A DNA stretch of 64,000 bases from Paraburkholderia solisilvae (GCF_902859875.1 NZ_CADIKF010000016.1:1-64000), one strand, 5' to 3'. Shown: positions 52,763-61,959, counted from the first letter of the stretch. Made by a program: numbers and translations. Notes: generated from the letters alone by a model not told the origin.

Positions 52763-53605
52763 TTACTTCGCAGTGGCCGACCCGCTATGTAGCGCGGCAT
52801 CTTCGATCATGGCCGCCACGGTGTCGGGGTGCGACAGGATCGACGCATGCCCTGAAGGAATCCGAACGATATGCGCGTTGATGCGTCTGGCCATCCACTC
52901 CTGCAGGTCCGGGGGGACGATCTGATCATGGGTCGACACCGCATACCACGAAGGTTTGGTATGCCAGGCCGCGACGGCGACCTTGTCGTCGAATGCGTCA
53001 ATCGACATCGGCAACTGGGTCGCGGCCATCACACGCGTAATCCGCTCCGGCGTATCGTGCGCGAGTGCCTGCCGGTAGCCGGCCGGGTCCATCAGATAGT
53101 TGCCGTACTTGTCTTCAATCACGGCCTTGAGCCCCGGCATCCCCGCTTGGGCCGCACTGTGCTTCTGCAGATCGTGGACCGATTCGCCGACTTCGGGCGC
53201 CAATGCCGCGACATACACCAGCGCGGTGATTTTCGGATCGGCGCCTACCTCGGTGATCGGCATGCCGGCCCACGAATAGCCGACCAGCACGGTCGGTCCG
53301 TTCTGCCGCTCCAGTACGCGGCGTACGGCCACTTCGTCGTCGTGCAGCGAGGTGAGCGGGTTTTGCACGGCCGACACCGTGTAGCCCTTGTCCTGCAGAA
53401 TTTCGATCACCTGTGTCCAGCTCGATGCATCGACGAACGCTCCGTGGACCAGCACGATGTTGGTGACGGGCTTCGTGCGCGCCGCGCCGGAGTCCGGCGC
53501 ATTCTGAGCGGCGCCTGCCGAGCCGGCGATGAGCAGTGAGCCGCCAGTGAGACCCGCGGCGATCCAGCGTTTCAGTTCCGTCAAGGCGTGTGCGGTTCTT
53601 TTCAT
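52763..53605 (-). CDS. Secreted alpha/beta hydrolase
   Basis: 280 residues with a signal peptide (MKRTAHALTELKRWIAAGLT, then LLIAGSAGAAQ). Hydrolase core: IVLVHGAFVDASSWTQVIEIL, nucleophile elbow LVGYSWAGMP with Ser, and the catalytic His in IPSGHASILSHPD. Resembles EstC/salicylate-esterase-type periplasmic hydrolases. Divergent from the LysR gene at 53930 and probably controlled by it. Confidence 0.88.
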   Translation of the reverse strand: MKRTAHALTELKRWIAAGLTGGSLLIAGSAGAAQNAPDSGAARTKPVTNIVLVHGAFVDASSWTQVIEILQDKGYTVSAVQNPLTSLHDDEVAVRRVLERQNGPTVLVGYSWAGMPITEVGADPKITALVYVAALAPEVGESVHDLQKHSAAQAGMPGLKAVIEDKYGNYLMDPAGYRQALAHDTPERITRVMAATQLPMSIDAFDDKVAVAAWHTKPSWYAVSTHDQIVPPDLQEWMARRINAHIVRIPSGHASILSHPDTVAAMIEDAALHSGSATAK

Positions 53606-53768
53606 GGCCTGCTCTCCGGGTGACATGTATCGATGCAAGCGGGCCGGCATTGAGTGCGATTAACCGGACTGTCGGCTGGGAATTCAATCCGGATAGCGGT
53701 TCTTTCTGTTCGCCAGTCTTAATGCCGGAATTAATTGTTGGGTTGATTTTGTCAGTGCCGGGTTTTTT

Positions 53769-53805
53769 GATACAGTGTTTGTCAATAGTTATAGAAAACA
53801 GTATC
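53769..53805. promoter_or_regulatory. Imperfect inverted repeat in hydrolase/LysR divergent region
   Basis: GATACAGTGTTT and AAAACAGTATC face each other across about 14 bases, with GATAC/GTATC perfect and the inner parts partly matched. It sits about midway between the hydrolase start (53605) and the LysR start (53930), in an AT-rich stretch. LysR binding is the likely role. Confidence 0.4.
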
Positions 53806-53929
53806 GCTGCAGAATCCCTGATTGAAAGGATTTAGAAATATTTCGTTCTCTCTTTTGGGGATGAAATTATTAATATCCAACCGGCATGTGAAAAGATGAA
53901 GCGCGTGGGATTATCGCCGGGAGACCAGA

Positions 53930-54874
53930 ATGGATAGATTTACCAGCATGTCGGTGTTCGTACGCGTCGTGGATAACGGCGGCTTCGCCGCCGCTGCCGA
54001 CGTGGCGGGTATTTCCGCGGCGATGGTCGGCAATCACATTCGCGCTCTGGAAGCCCATCTCGGCGCGCGTCTGCTTAACCGCACGACGCGGCAGCAAAGC
54101 CTGACCGAGGTCGGGCGCGCTTATTACGAGCAATGCGTCAGCATCCTGTCCCAGATGGATATGGCGGAAACCGAGGCGCGCGAAATGATGGTGGTCGCAC
54201 GCGGCGTGCTGCGCGTAACAGCGCCAGTATCATTCGGTTCCCAATGTCTCGCGCCCGCCATTTCGCAGTTTCTCGAACGCACGCCCAATGTGCAGGTGGA
54301 ACTCACCCTGTCGGACCGCGTGGTTGAACTGGTCAATGAGGGCTTCGACGTCGCGGTGCGGATCGGCCACTTGCCCGCGTCGAATCTGATTGCCCGTCAG
54401 CTCGTTCCGTACCGGATGGTGGTGTGCGCGGCGCCGTCCTATCTGGCACGGCGCGGCATACCGCGGCATCCGGATGAATTGATCGAACATGAATGCCTGT
54501 CCTTCGGGTTTCATCGACGCACCAGCGAGTGGCGGTTTTATGACGCGGATGGGGAAGGGCGCGCGGTCCAGATTGGCGGGAGGCTGACGGTCAACCACGG
54601 CCCCGCGTTGCGCATGGCTGCGTTGGCCGGTGCCGGCATCCTGATGCAGCCGGAGCTGCTGGTCGCCGACGATCTGCGAAACGGTTCGCTCGTACGCTTA
54701 TTCGAAAACGAGCGCATGCCGAAACGCCCGATGCATCTGGTCTACCAGCGCGATTCGCGGATGCCGCTGAAGGTCCGCCACTTCGTCAACTTCGTGCTGG
54801 AAACCTGGCCGCCCGAGGCGAGGCTCGACGAGCTTCCGCTGCCGTCCGATGTACTGGATTTCCCCGCCGCGTAG
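53930..54874 (+). CDS. LysR-family transcriptional regulator
   Basis: 314 residues. HTH at residues 1-60 (MDRFTSMSVFVRVVDNGGFA, then AADVAGISAAMVGNHIRALE), followed by LLNRTTRQQSLTEVGRAYYEQC and a standard effector domain (VCAAPSYLARRGIPRHPDEL). Belongs to the large DmlR/CrgA-like group common in Burkholderia. GGGAGA upstream supports the start. Convergent with the dienelactone hydrolase gene and divergent from the secreted hydrolase. Confidence 0.9.
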   Translation: MDRFTSMSVFVRVVDNGGFAAAADVAGISAAMVGNHIRALEAHLGARLLNRTTRQQSLTEVGRAYYEQCVSILSQMDMAETEAREMMVVARGVLRVTAPVSFGSQCLAPAISQFLERTPNVQVELTLSDRVVELVNEGFDVAVRIGHLPASNLIARQLVPYRMVVCAAPSYLARRGIPRHPDELIEHECLSFGFHRRTSEWRFYDADGEGRAVQIGGRLTVNHGPALRMAALAGAGILMQPELLVADDLRNGSLVRLFENERMPKRPMHLVYQRDSRMPLKVRHFVNFVLETWPPEARLDELPLPSDVLDFPAA

Positions 54875-54898
54875 CGTCGACCGCGGGCAATCGCGCGC

Positions 54899-55642
54899 TC
54901 ACTCGTGCCTGCTCACGTGCAGGCCGACAATTGCCGCAGCATGTGCGCGCGCCATCTCGTCAGCGTGCGCGTCGTAGCGCATCGCCCAGTTGCTGCCCGC
55001 CATTTCCTTCTTCGTGAAGCTGTGGCGCGCATGTCCGAGCACGATCAACTGCCAGCGCGCCTGAGCGTCGTCGCATTCCCGGGTGTATGACGAGATCGAC
55101 TCTGTCGGAATCAATGGATCGCGGCTGCCTTGAATCATCGTGAATTCGGCATTTGTCGAGCCCATGCTGATCGGCGCCTCGGTCGACGGGTCGCCGTGAA
55201 TCGAAATGGCCGAACTGATCGAGCGGTCCGCGCGCGCCAGTTCGAATGCGAGCGTTCCGCCAAAACAGAAGCCGAGCGTAATGAGCGGCCCCCGCGCACG
55301 CCATTGGTCGGCCAGTGCGGCGGCCATGCTGACGAGTCGCCGCCGCGTTTCGAGCGGATGCGAGTGGGCGTGCCGGATGACCGAGTCGGCACGTTGATCG
55401 TAGCCGTCGGGTTTGTCGACTTTGCCGTACAGGTCGGTCAACAGGACTTCCGCGCCGCAGGTGCGGCTATACGCGTGTGCGAGCCGTGCAGCGCCGCTTG
55501 ACGCGGCGCCGTCGAAGTCCGGGAACATCAGTATGCGCGCGCGTATTCCGTCCTGTCGGGACACGTCGTGACGATAGACGTCGTGCGTGATTCCTTCGAC
55601 AGTGATGTCAAAAGTGTCGGGGGCTGAAATGGGAGCATTCAT
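54899..55642 (-). CDS. Dienelactone hydrolase-family protein
   Basis: 247 residues. The catalytic triad is visible: Cys in TLGFCFGGTLAF, Asp in IQGSRDPLIP and His in GHARHSFTKKE. RARILMFPDFDGAASSGAARL is the usual start of the fold. These enzymes open lactone or ester rings. Third gene of the AfsA-like / HAD phosphatase / DLH operon, 30 bp after the phosphatase. If the operon makes a lactone, this enzyme could tune or turn over the product; that is inference. Confidence 0.88.
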   Translation of the reverse strand: MNAPISAPDTFDITVEGITHDVYRHDVSRQDGIRARILMFPDFDGAASSGAARLAHAYSRTCGAEVLLTDLYGKVDKPDGYDQRADSVIRHAHSHPLETRRRLVSMAAALADQWRARGPLITLGFCFGGTLAFELARADRSISSAISIHGDPSTEAPISMGSTNAEFTMIQGSRDPLIPTESISSYTRECDDAQARWQLIVLGHARHSFTKKEMAGSNWAMRYDAHADEMARAHAAAIVGLHVSRHE

Positions 55643-55672
55643 CAGGAAAACAGAACCTCGTCGGGATATCGA

Positions 55673-56419
55673 TTAGGGAACACGCCCGGCGAGCCAGGCG
55701 CGAGGTGGGGCGACGCGCACGCGCGGCAGAATCGGCCAGCCTCGCTCGATCGCGATTTTTTCAAGCGCTTCGTCGCCGGCCACGACGACAGCGTGGCCGA
55801 GCCGGGCGAGAAATGGCAGATCCGACAGATGATCGCCGTAGCCGACGCATTCGCCCGGGTCGATTCCCAGCTCTTCCAGCAATGCACAGAGGGCCACCCA
55901 TTTGCCCTCGCCGATCGTCTGGGGCGGCAAAAGCTCGCCGGTTAGACGGCCGGCCGCATCGATTTCGAGTTCGATCGAAAGAACGTAGGTCGCGTCGAGC
56001 AGCTGTGCGAGCGGCGCAAGGAAAAGCCGGGCGGAGCCGGTCAGCAAGGCGACCGGTATGTGATTCGCCCGATATGCGTCGATTGCTGCCAGCGCGGGCT
56101 CAATCAGGATTGACTCGCGGCTGCGCAGGAGCTGGTCGAACCAGTCGTACGCGCAATGTTGCACAAAGCTCGCTTCGTAGCCGGCGAAGGCCCGGTAGAA
56201 CTCGCGATTCACCTGCTCGCGCGAGACCGTGGCGCCGCTCGCGCGTAGCGACGCGAACCACGCGGCGAACGGTTCGCCGTTCACGCGCCCGCTCGCATCC
56301 GGCCGGCCGGAGAAAAAGTAGTCAGCAAAGCTGAACAATCCTTTGATCGACAGGATTGTCTCGTCGACATCGAAAGCCGCCAGACGGGCGGTTCCCGACG
56401 CTTCACGGATCGCGTTCAT
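55673..56419 (-). CDS. HAD-IB family phosphatase
   Basis: 248 residues. Motif I is AAFDVDETILSIKG (DxDxT-type nucleophile), motif II LLTGSARLFLAPL, motif III Lys in GEGKWVAL, motif IV GYGDHLSDLPFL. The SerB/PSPase-like cap is between residues 25 and 110. It removes phosphate from a small molecule. The gene starts 3 bases after the AfsA-like stop, so the two are tightly coupled. In Streptomyces butyrolactone synthesis a phosphatase is needed after AfsA, which fits this pairing. Substrate not known. Confidence 0.88.
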   Translation of the reverse strand: MNAIREASGTARLAAFDVDETILSIKGLFSFADYFFSGRPDASGRVNGEPFAAWFASLRASGATVSREQVNREFYRAFAGYEASFVQHCAYDWFDQLLRSRESILIEPALAAIDAYRANHIPVALLTGSARLFLAPLAQLLDATYVLSIELEIDAAGRLTGELLPPQTIGEGKWVALCALLEELGIDPGECVGYGDHLSDLPFLARLGHAVVVAGDEALEKIAIERGWPILPRVRVAPPRAWLAGRVP

Positions 56420-56422
56420 GGC

Positions 56423-57166
56423 TCAGGCTACCAGTTGAGTCTGCGTCAATTGCTCGGTACGGGCGGCGAGCACGCCCGTCGCTGCCGCGTGCTCGCGTCC
56501 GTTGATCCACGACAACTCGAATGCGGTGAAGGAGACCTGGCAAACCGCGCACAGCGATCCGGCCTGCCAGATCTCGATGCGCGCTTCGATCGATACATTG
56601 CCCTTTTCGCTGCGCTTGTCGGACAGCACGAAATAGCGGGCGTACGCATCGATCGGGAACACGAAGGCCTTGAATTCCGTTTCCATCCGGTGAATGACGA
56701 AATAGTGGCGCTTCTTGTCCGGCAGGAAGAACTGTTCGGTAACCGCGAGAAATGCCTGGCGTGCCGCCTCGGTGATGCCCATGCCCTGGATATGTTGACC
56801 CGACATGTGATCGTCGAAGAATTCGTTGTCGCCGTCGAAATACAGATCCATCACGAATTCCTGATCGGTGATTTTCTCTGCGAGACTTACGACAATATTG
56901 CGGGATTTGTGCTTGTGCGCATCGAAATAGCTGGCCTTGGGACGTTTCGCCCCTAACGTTACATCGATCATTGCCGGCGTTTCCGCGTAACGTGTGATCA
57001 GCATGTTTAACTCGGCGATGTCCACTCCCTGACCCGGCACCACATTGAGCCGTTTCGTGAGCGATTCCTTTGAGATCATGTCCGTGAAGCTGCTTACGGT
57101 GAATACTGCATCATGCTTTTCCGCAAACTGGATAAACCGGTTGTTCACTACGTAGACAATTTTCAT
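56423..57166 (-). CDS. AfsA-like hot-dog protein (gamma-butyrolactone synthase family)
   Basis: 247 residues. Residues ~85-150 read HKHKSRNIVVSLAEKITDQE and later DDHMSGQHIQGMGITEAARQAFL, the AfsA hot-dog pattern (an H-rich strand, then DHxxGxxxxEAARQA). Canonical AfsA has two repeats in about 300 residues. Here the N-terminal half is shorter and divergent. AfsA joins a beta-ketoacyl chain to dihydroxyacetone phosphate, giving after reduction and dephosphorylation a gamma-butyrolactone signal. The phosphatase and a lactone-type hydrolase are next. AfsA-like genes are unusual in proteobacteria. Family call is moderately sure; product is inference. Confidence 0.7.
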   Translation of the reverse strand: MKIVYVVNNRFIQFAEKHDAVFTVSSFTDMISKESLTKRLNVVPGQGVDIAELNMLITRYAETPAMIDVTLGAKRPKASYFDAHKHKSRNIVVSLAEKITDQEFVMDLYFDGDNEFFDDHMSGQHIQGMGITEAARQAFLAVTEQFFLPDKKRHYFVIHRMETEFKAFVFPIDAYARYFVLSDKRSEKGNVSIEARIEIWQAGSLCAVCQVSFTAFELSWINGREHAAATGVLAARTEQLTQTQLVA

Positions 57167-57191
57167 TGAACGCTCCGTTGATTTAATTTGA

Positions 57192-57242
57192 TTTTTTAGA
57201 ACAACGGATTAAGTCTACCGTCCCGAAATTTTTTTTAGAACA
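57192..57242. promoter_or_regulatory. Direct repeats and small palindrome upstream of the AfsA-like gene
   Basis: TTTTTTAGAACA occurs twice (57192-57203 and 57231-57242), 39 bp apart, so nearly the same face of the helix. AACAGCTGTT, a 10-bp palindrome, follows at 57254-57263. All are within about 100 bp upstream of the AfsA-like start in an AT-rich stretch. They may bind a regulator or form the promoter. Confidence 0.4.
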
Positions 57243-57309
57243 TCAATTGTTGAAACAGCTGTTCAGATAATGCCATTCACCCGATGCCGATATGACGTGC
57301 AACCATTTA

Positions 57310-57374
57310 CCGGTTCGCGGAACCGGTCTCCCACCGGAACGAACACTGCCCCGCCGGCAAGCGGGCGGGGCAGC
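57310..57374. terminator. Two hairpins between AfsA-like gene and MFS gene
   Basis: ACCGGTTC-GCG-GAACCGGT (57310-57328) is a perfect 8-bp stem with a 3-base loop, and CTGCCCCGCC...GGCGGGGCAG (57347-57374) is a perfect 10-bp GC stem. The second begins 17 bp downstream of the MFS stop, so they probably end the MFS transcript. The T-run is weak. Confidence 0.5.
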
Positions 57375-57390
57375 GTTCAGCAGGAAGACT

Positions 57391-58557
57391 TCAGCTCTTC
57401 AATGAAACGGCGGTCGGCGTCAGCGCTTCACGGCGCACGGTGAACGAAAGCAGCAATCCAGCAACGCTCACAATGGCGGCGACCCACGGCAGACTGGACA
57501 AACCGACGCCGTGGTCGATCGCTACGCCGCCCAGCCAGGCTCCGCCTGCATTGCCGAGATTGAACGCGGCAATATTGAACGCCGACGCCAGCACCGGGGC
57601 ATCCTTCGCGTAGGTCATCACGTTCATCTGCAATGGCGCGATCGTCGCGAACATCGCCGCGCCGAACAGGAATATCAGCACGACCATCGCAATCGGGCTA
57701 TGCATCAGCAGGCCGATGAGCGCCAGCACGCCGATCAACGCGCCGAGCGTCAAGCGCAACGCACCCATCAGGTTGCGGTCGGCAAGCCGTCCGCCGACCG
57801 GATTGCCAACCGTCATGCCGAGCCCGAAGAGCAGCAATAATGGTGCGACCACCTTGGCGCTCATGCCGGTCACTTCGGTGAGCATCGGCGCGATATAGGT
57901 GAACGCGGTGAACGTGCCGCCGAACCCCAGCACGGTGATGAGCAGCGCGCGCAGGGTGCCGGGCTGCGTCAGCGTGCGCAGCTCCCTGCCAAAGTGGTGA
58001 TCCTCCGGACGCTTGAGATGCGGCACCAGCGCGAGGATGGCGAGCGCCGCGAGGATGCCGATCGCCGTGACCGCGATGAAGGTCGTGCGCCAGCCGAACC
58101 ATTGACCGATTGCGGTTCCCGCAGGCGCGCCGAGAATGTTGGCGACGGTCGCGCCGAGGAACATCGTCGAAATTGCGCTCGCTTGCCTGTCCGGAGCCAC
58201 GAGACTCGCCGCCACCACCGCGCCGAGACCGAAGAATGTTGCCTGTGCGAGGGCTGTCACCAGACGGGCCAGCAAGAGCAGCTCGTAGTTCGGAGCCAGC
58301 GCGCACGCAATATTGCCGATCGCAAATAGCACCATCAAGCCGATCAGGACTGGCTTACGTGGGAGGCGCGCGAGGAACGGCGTCAGCAACGGCGCGCCGA
58401 TCACCACGCCCATCGCATAGCCCGTCACGAGAAATCCCGCATTGGGGATGGAAATATGGAGGTCGCGAGCGACATCGAGCAGCAACCCCATGATGACGAA
58501 CTCGCTGGTGCAGATAGCGAAAGCGCCTATCGCTAACGCAAAGATCGCAACTGGCAT
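57391..58557 (-). CDS. MFS efflux transporter (DHA1/AraJ-like)
   Basis: 388 residues with 12 membrane spans from the ATG at 58557. The longer frame adds a polar leader without a domain. FLVTGYAMGVVIGAPLLTPFLARLPRK holds the loop 2-3 motif, and GATVANILGAPAGTAIGQWFGWR the antiporter motif C region. It resembles arabinose-efflux/chloramphenicol-type exporters. Transcribed toward the AfsA-like operon but with hairpins between, so likely a separate unit. It may export a product of the area or an inhibitor. Confidence 0.9.
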   Translation of the reverse strand: MPVAIFALAIGAFAICTSEFVIMGLLLDVARDLHISIPNAGFLVTGYAMGVVIGAPLLTPFLARLPRKPVLIGLMVLFAIGNIACALAPNYELLLLARLVTALAQATFFGLGAVVAASLVAPDRQASAISTMFLGATVANILGAPAGTAIGQWFGWRTTFIAVTAIGILAALAILALVPHLKRPEDHHFGRELRTLTQPGTLRALLITVLGFGGTFTAFTYIAPMLTEVTGMSAKVVAPLLLLFGLGMTVGNPVGGRLADRNLMGALRLTLGALIGVLALIGLLMHSPIAMVVLIFLFGAAMFATIAPLQMNVMTYAKDAPVLASAFNIAAFNLGNAGGAWLGGVAIDHGVGLSSLPWVAAIVSVAGLLLSFTVRREALTPTAVSLKS

Positions 58558-59007
58558 GACAATTCTCCGATTGGACAGGACACGCGCCGTAGTTTCCGGA
58601 CTATGGAGAACTGCATAAAGTAGGCTGCGCTGTTTTAACTTCACAGCGGCATTAAGGAATCGACTCGCGCGCGCGATGGCCGGCAGGCGCTTCTATACGG
58701 ACCGCTCTCCGCTGTCGATCGCGTATGTCGCGTTAAAAGTTAATGCTGCGTAGATCGCGCCCTATTGGTGCATGCGCGAAACTGGTGCGTCGTTAGCCCT
58801 CCCTGGCAGGGCGCGGCGGGAGGCCTATCCGCATCATCCGGCATGAGCTGATCGTGTTGCACTGCCGTCCAGGCGCCGGCGCGCGAGTCTCGTCACGCTT
58901 GGCGCGCTTATTGCTCCAAGGCTCCGCGGCGCTCCGGCGCATCGGACCGCCACGCATCGCGACGGCATGCTGCGTGCCGTCCGCAACCTCCCTTGGAATT
59001 CAGAACA
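58558..59007. other. Divergent promoter region between MFS and ABC importer genes
   Basis: 450 bp. No gene, repeat or strong palindrome was found. The palindrome found near the porin (GTGAGCANNTCAC) does not occur here. Confidence 0.45.
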
Positions 59008-59808
59008 ATGAACCGCATCCGCCGCCTCTGGCTTGCAGCTATCTCCTTCGCTGTCGTTATCCCAACGCTTCTGTTGAACGCCACGCCCGCCTATGCCGAT
59101 GCGCTTAGCGCAATCATGCAAAGCGGCACGCTGCGCGTGGCCGTGCCGGAGGACTACCCGCCTTTCGGCTCGATCGGCCCCGACATGCAGCCGCGCGGAT
59201 ACGACATCGATATGGCCGCGCTGATCGCGAAGTCGCTCAAGGTGAAGCTGCAGCTCGTTCCGGTGAATAGCGCGAACCGCATTCCGTATCTGCAAACCAG
59301 CAAGGTCGACCTCGTGATCTCGTCGCTCGGCAAGACACCCGAGCGCGAGAAGGTGATCGACTATTCGACGGCCTATGCGCCGTACTTCCAGGGCGTGTTT
59401 GGGCCCGCGAGCGTGAAGGTGACAAGCGCCGCCGACCTGACGCCTGGTCTGACGGTGGGCGCGACGCGTGGCGCCCTGGAGGAAATCGCGCTTACGCAAA
59501 TGGCGCCGAAGGCCAACATTCGCCGCTTCGAAGACAACAACGCCACGATTCAGGCGTTCCTGTCGGGCCAGGTCGACCTGGTCGCGGCGGGTAACGTGGT
59601 GGCCGCCGCGATTCTCGCGAAGAATCCGCCGCGCCGGCCAGAGATGAAGTTCGTCATCAAGAGCTCGCCTTGCTTCGTTGGCTTGAACAAGAACGAACCG
59701 GCGCTGCTTGCAAAGGTCGACGACGCGATCGCGCATGCCAAACAGGACGGCACGCTCGAAGGCATTGCGCGGAAGTGGCTCGGCCAGCCGCTCCCCGCGG
59801 GTCTTTGA
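59008..59808 (+). CDS. Amino-acid-type ABC transporter, periplasmic substrate-binding protein
   Basis: 266 residues from the ATG at 59008. Signal peptide (WLAAISFAVVIPTLLLNATPAYA). Mature part starts ALSAIMQSGTLRVAVPEDYPPFGS, the bacterial extracellular solute-binding family 3 pattern, with GYDIDMAALIAKSL and LGKTPEREKVIDYS. It captures a polar amino acid or opine-like solute for the permease pair downstream; the ligand cannot be told. First gene of the importer operon. Confidence 0.92.
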   Translation: MNRIRRLWLAAISFAVVIPTLLLNATPAYADALSAIMQSGTLRVAVPEDYPPFGSIGPDMQPRGYDIDMAALIAKSLKVKLQLVPVNSANRIPYLQTSKVDLVISSLGKTPEREKVIDYSTAYAPYFQGVFGPASVKVTSAADLTPGLTVGATRGALEEIALTQMAPKANIRRFEDNNATIQAFLSGQVDLVAAGNVVAAAILAKNPPRRPEMKFVIKSSPCFVGLNKNEPALLAKVDDAIAHAKQDGTLEGIARKWLGQPLPAGL

Positions 59809-59925
59809 ACCGGTATCGATGGTTGTTGCGCGGCAGACGTAGGGCGGCGGTTTGAGCGCTCATGCCGCGCGCGTGCGCGCCGGCAGCGGCGCAAGATCGA
59901 TCTTGTCGAACGGATTCCGTTTCTC

Positions 59926-60606
59926 ATGAGTTATCAGCTTGAATTCAGCGACCTGGCCGCTTATGCCGGCCTGTTCGCAAGCGGCGCCGCCGTGACGCTC
60001 GGGCTCACCGCGGCTGCCACCGCACTCGGGTTCGCGGTCGGCGTGGGTGGCGCGGCCGCGTGCAACACGCGCGCACCGGGCCTCGCGTGGTTGCGCGGCG
60101 CGGTCGGCGTGTATGTCGAGGCGATCCGCAATACGCCGTTTCTTATCCAGCTATTTTTCCTGTTTTTCGGCTTGCCCGCGCTCGGCGTTCATATCGACGA
60201 ATACGCAGCCGCGGTGCTCGCAATGACGCTCAACCTCGGCGCGTACAGCGTCGAGATCGTGCGCGCGGGCATGTCCGCCGTGCCGCGCGGCCATCTCGAG
60301 GCCGCTGCGGCATTGGCGATGTCGCCCGCACAGACGTTTCGCCATGTCGTGCTGCCGCAGGCATTCGCGAAAGTGTTTCCCGCACTGGTGAGTCAGATTG
60401 TCATCACGATGCTCGGCTCCGCTGTCGTCTCGCAGATCTCGGTCGCGGATCTCACCTACGCGGCAAGCTATATCCAGTCGCGCAATTTTCGCGCATTCGA
60501 GACGTACTTCGTGATTACGCTCGCGTATCTCGGGCTTGCGCTGCTGCTGCGCTTTGCGCTGAATGCCGCCGGCCAGCGTCTGTTCGCGCGGAGAACCTGG
60601 CGATGA
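59926..60606 (+). CDS. ABC transporter permease (HisM/GltJ type), first
   Basis: 226 residues with five predicted membrane spans and the EAA loop GHLEAAAALAMSPAQTFRHV just before the C-terminal third. EAIRNTPFLIQLFFLFFGLP is a standard signature of polar amino-acid permeases. The gap of 117 bp after the binding-protein gene is larger than elsewhere, but the strand and family match. Its stop overlaps the next start by ATGA. Confidence 0.92.
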   Translation: MSYQLEFSDLAAYAGLFASGAAVTLGLTAAATALGFAVGVGGAAACNTRAPGLAWLRGAVGVYVEAIRNTPFLIQLFFLFFGLPALGVHIDEYAAAVLAMTLNLGAYSVEIVRAGMSAVPRGHLEAAAALAMSPAQTFRHVVLPQAFAKVFPALVSQIVITMLGSAVVSQISVADLTYAASYIQSRNFRAFETYFVITLAYLGLALLLRFALNAAGQRLFARRTWR

Positions 60607-61253
60607 TCGAATTCACGTTCTGGCAGATTCTGGAGAATCTTTTGCTCGCGGCGCGCTGGACGATCGTGCTGTCGCTCGTTTCCTTCATTGCCGGTGGAAT
60701 CGTCGGCGTCGCGCTACTGGTCATGCGAGTGTCGAACTCGCGATGGCTGCGTGCAATCGTGCGCGTCTACATCGAGATCTTTCAGGGCACGCCGCTACTG
60801 ATGCAGATATTCGTGGTCTTCTTCGGCCTTCCGCTTGCCGGCATCGACGTTGAACCGTGGCTCGCCGCAACGCTTGGCCTGACGTTTTTCACGAGCGCCT
60901 ATCTGGCCGAGATCTGGCGAGGGTGCGTCGAAGCAATCCCGAAAGGGCAATGGGAGGCATCGGAGAGTCTCGCGATGAACTACTTCGAACAGCTTCGGCA
61001 TGTGATTCTGCCGCAGGCGGCACGCATCGCGATTGGGCCTACCGTCGGCTTCGGCGTGCAAGCGATCAAAGATACCGCGCTCGTCTCGATCATCGGCTTC
61101 ACCGAGCTCACGAAGGTCGGCGCGGCCATATCGAACGCGACGTTTAGACCGTTCCTCGTGTACGGACTCGTCGCAGTCATCTATTTCGTACTCTGTTATC
61201 CGCTCACGCTGTCTGCGCGTGCGCTACAAAGGAAATGGCATGCCGCTCGTTGA
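60603..61253 (+). CDS. ABC transporter permease (HisQ/GltK type), second
   Basis: 216 residues from the ATG at 60603. The same family as its neighbour: EIFQGTPLLMQIFVVFFGLP and the EAA loop GQWEASESLAMNYFEQLRHV. Together the two permeases form the channel. Its last codons overlap the ATPase gene by 14 bp. Confidence 0.93.
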   Translation: MIEFTFWQILENLLLAARWTIVLSLVSFIAGGIVGVALLVMRVSNSRWLRAIVRVYIEIFQGTPLLMQIFVVFFGLPLAGIDVEPWLAATLGLTFFTSAYLAEIWRGCVEAIPKGQWEASESLAMNYFEQLRHVILPQAARIAIGPTVGFGVQAIKDTALVSIIGFTELTKVGAAISNATFRPFLVYGLVAVIYFVLCYPLTLSARALQRKWHAAR

Positions 61254-61959
61254 AGCCAAAGGTGTGGAAAAGAATTTCGGCACGAATCAGGTCCTGAAAG
61301 GCATCGACTTCGCGGTCGAGCGCGGGCAGGTGGTGACGATCATCGGGCGCAGCGGGTCGGGCAAGAGCACGTTCCTGCGCACGCTGAACGGGCTCGAAGG
61401 GATCGACGCCGGTACGATCGAAATAGACGGCGAGCACATCGATGCGCGGCATGCGGATCTGCGCGCGCTACGCAAGAAAGTCGGCATGGTGTTCCAGCAA
61501 TACAACCTGTTCCCGCATCTGTCCGTGGGGCAGAACGTCGCGCTCGCGCAGACCGTCGTGAAGAAGACGCATCGCGACAAGGCGTATGCCGTCGCTGAAA
61601 CCATGCTCGAACGGGTCGGCCTCGCGGACAAGTTCGACGCTTATCCTGAGCAGTTGTCGGGCGGCCAGCAGCAGCGCGTCGCGATCGCGCGTGCACTCGC
61701 GATGAAGCCGGCCGTGCTGCTTTGCGACGAGATTACCTCGGCGCTCGACCCGGAACTGGTCGCCGAAGTGCTGGGCGTAGTCGAGAGCCTTGCACATGAG
61801 CACATGACGCTGATCATGGTCACGCATGAAATGCGCTTCGCCAAAGCGGTCAGCGATCGCGTCGTATTCATGCATCAAGGACGCGTATGGGAAAGCGGCA
61901 AGCCCGAGGACATCTTCGAACGGCCGTCGACCGTGGAGTTGCGGCGTTTCATCCAGTGA
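61240..61959 (+). CDS. ABC transporter ATP-binding protein (GlnQ-like)
   Basis: 239 residues from the ATG at 61240. Walker A IGRSGSGKST, Q-loop MVFQQYNLFPH, signature LSGGQQQR, Walker B LLCDEI with the catalytic Glu, and switch His in MVTHEM. The standard ATPase of polar amino-acid importers. The ATG is within the end of the preceding permease gene and is preceded by AAAGGAAA. Confidence 0.95.
   Translation: MPLVEAKGVEKNFGTNQVLKGIDFAVERGQVVTIIGRSGSGKSTFLRTLNGLEGIDAGTIEIDGEHIDARHADLRALRKKVGMVFQQYNLFPHLSVGQNVALAQTVVKKTHRDKAYAVAETMLERVGLADKFDAYPEQLSGGQQQRVAIARALAMKPAVLLCDEITSALDPELVAEVLGVVESLAHEHMTLIMVTHEMRFAKAVSDRVVFMHQGRVWESGKPEDIFERPSTVELRRFIQ

Noticed and set aside
58766..58789. NtrC-like TGGTGCA motif
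   Set aside because: The two copies are in direct, not inverted, orientation and the spacing is wrong for NtrC.
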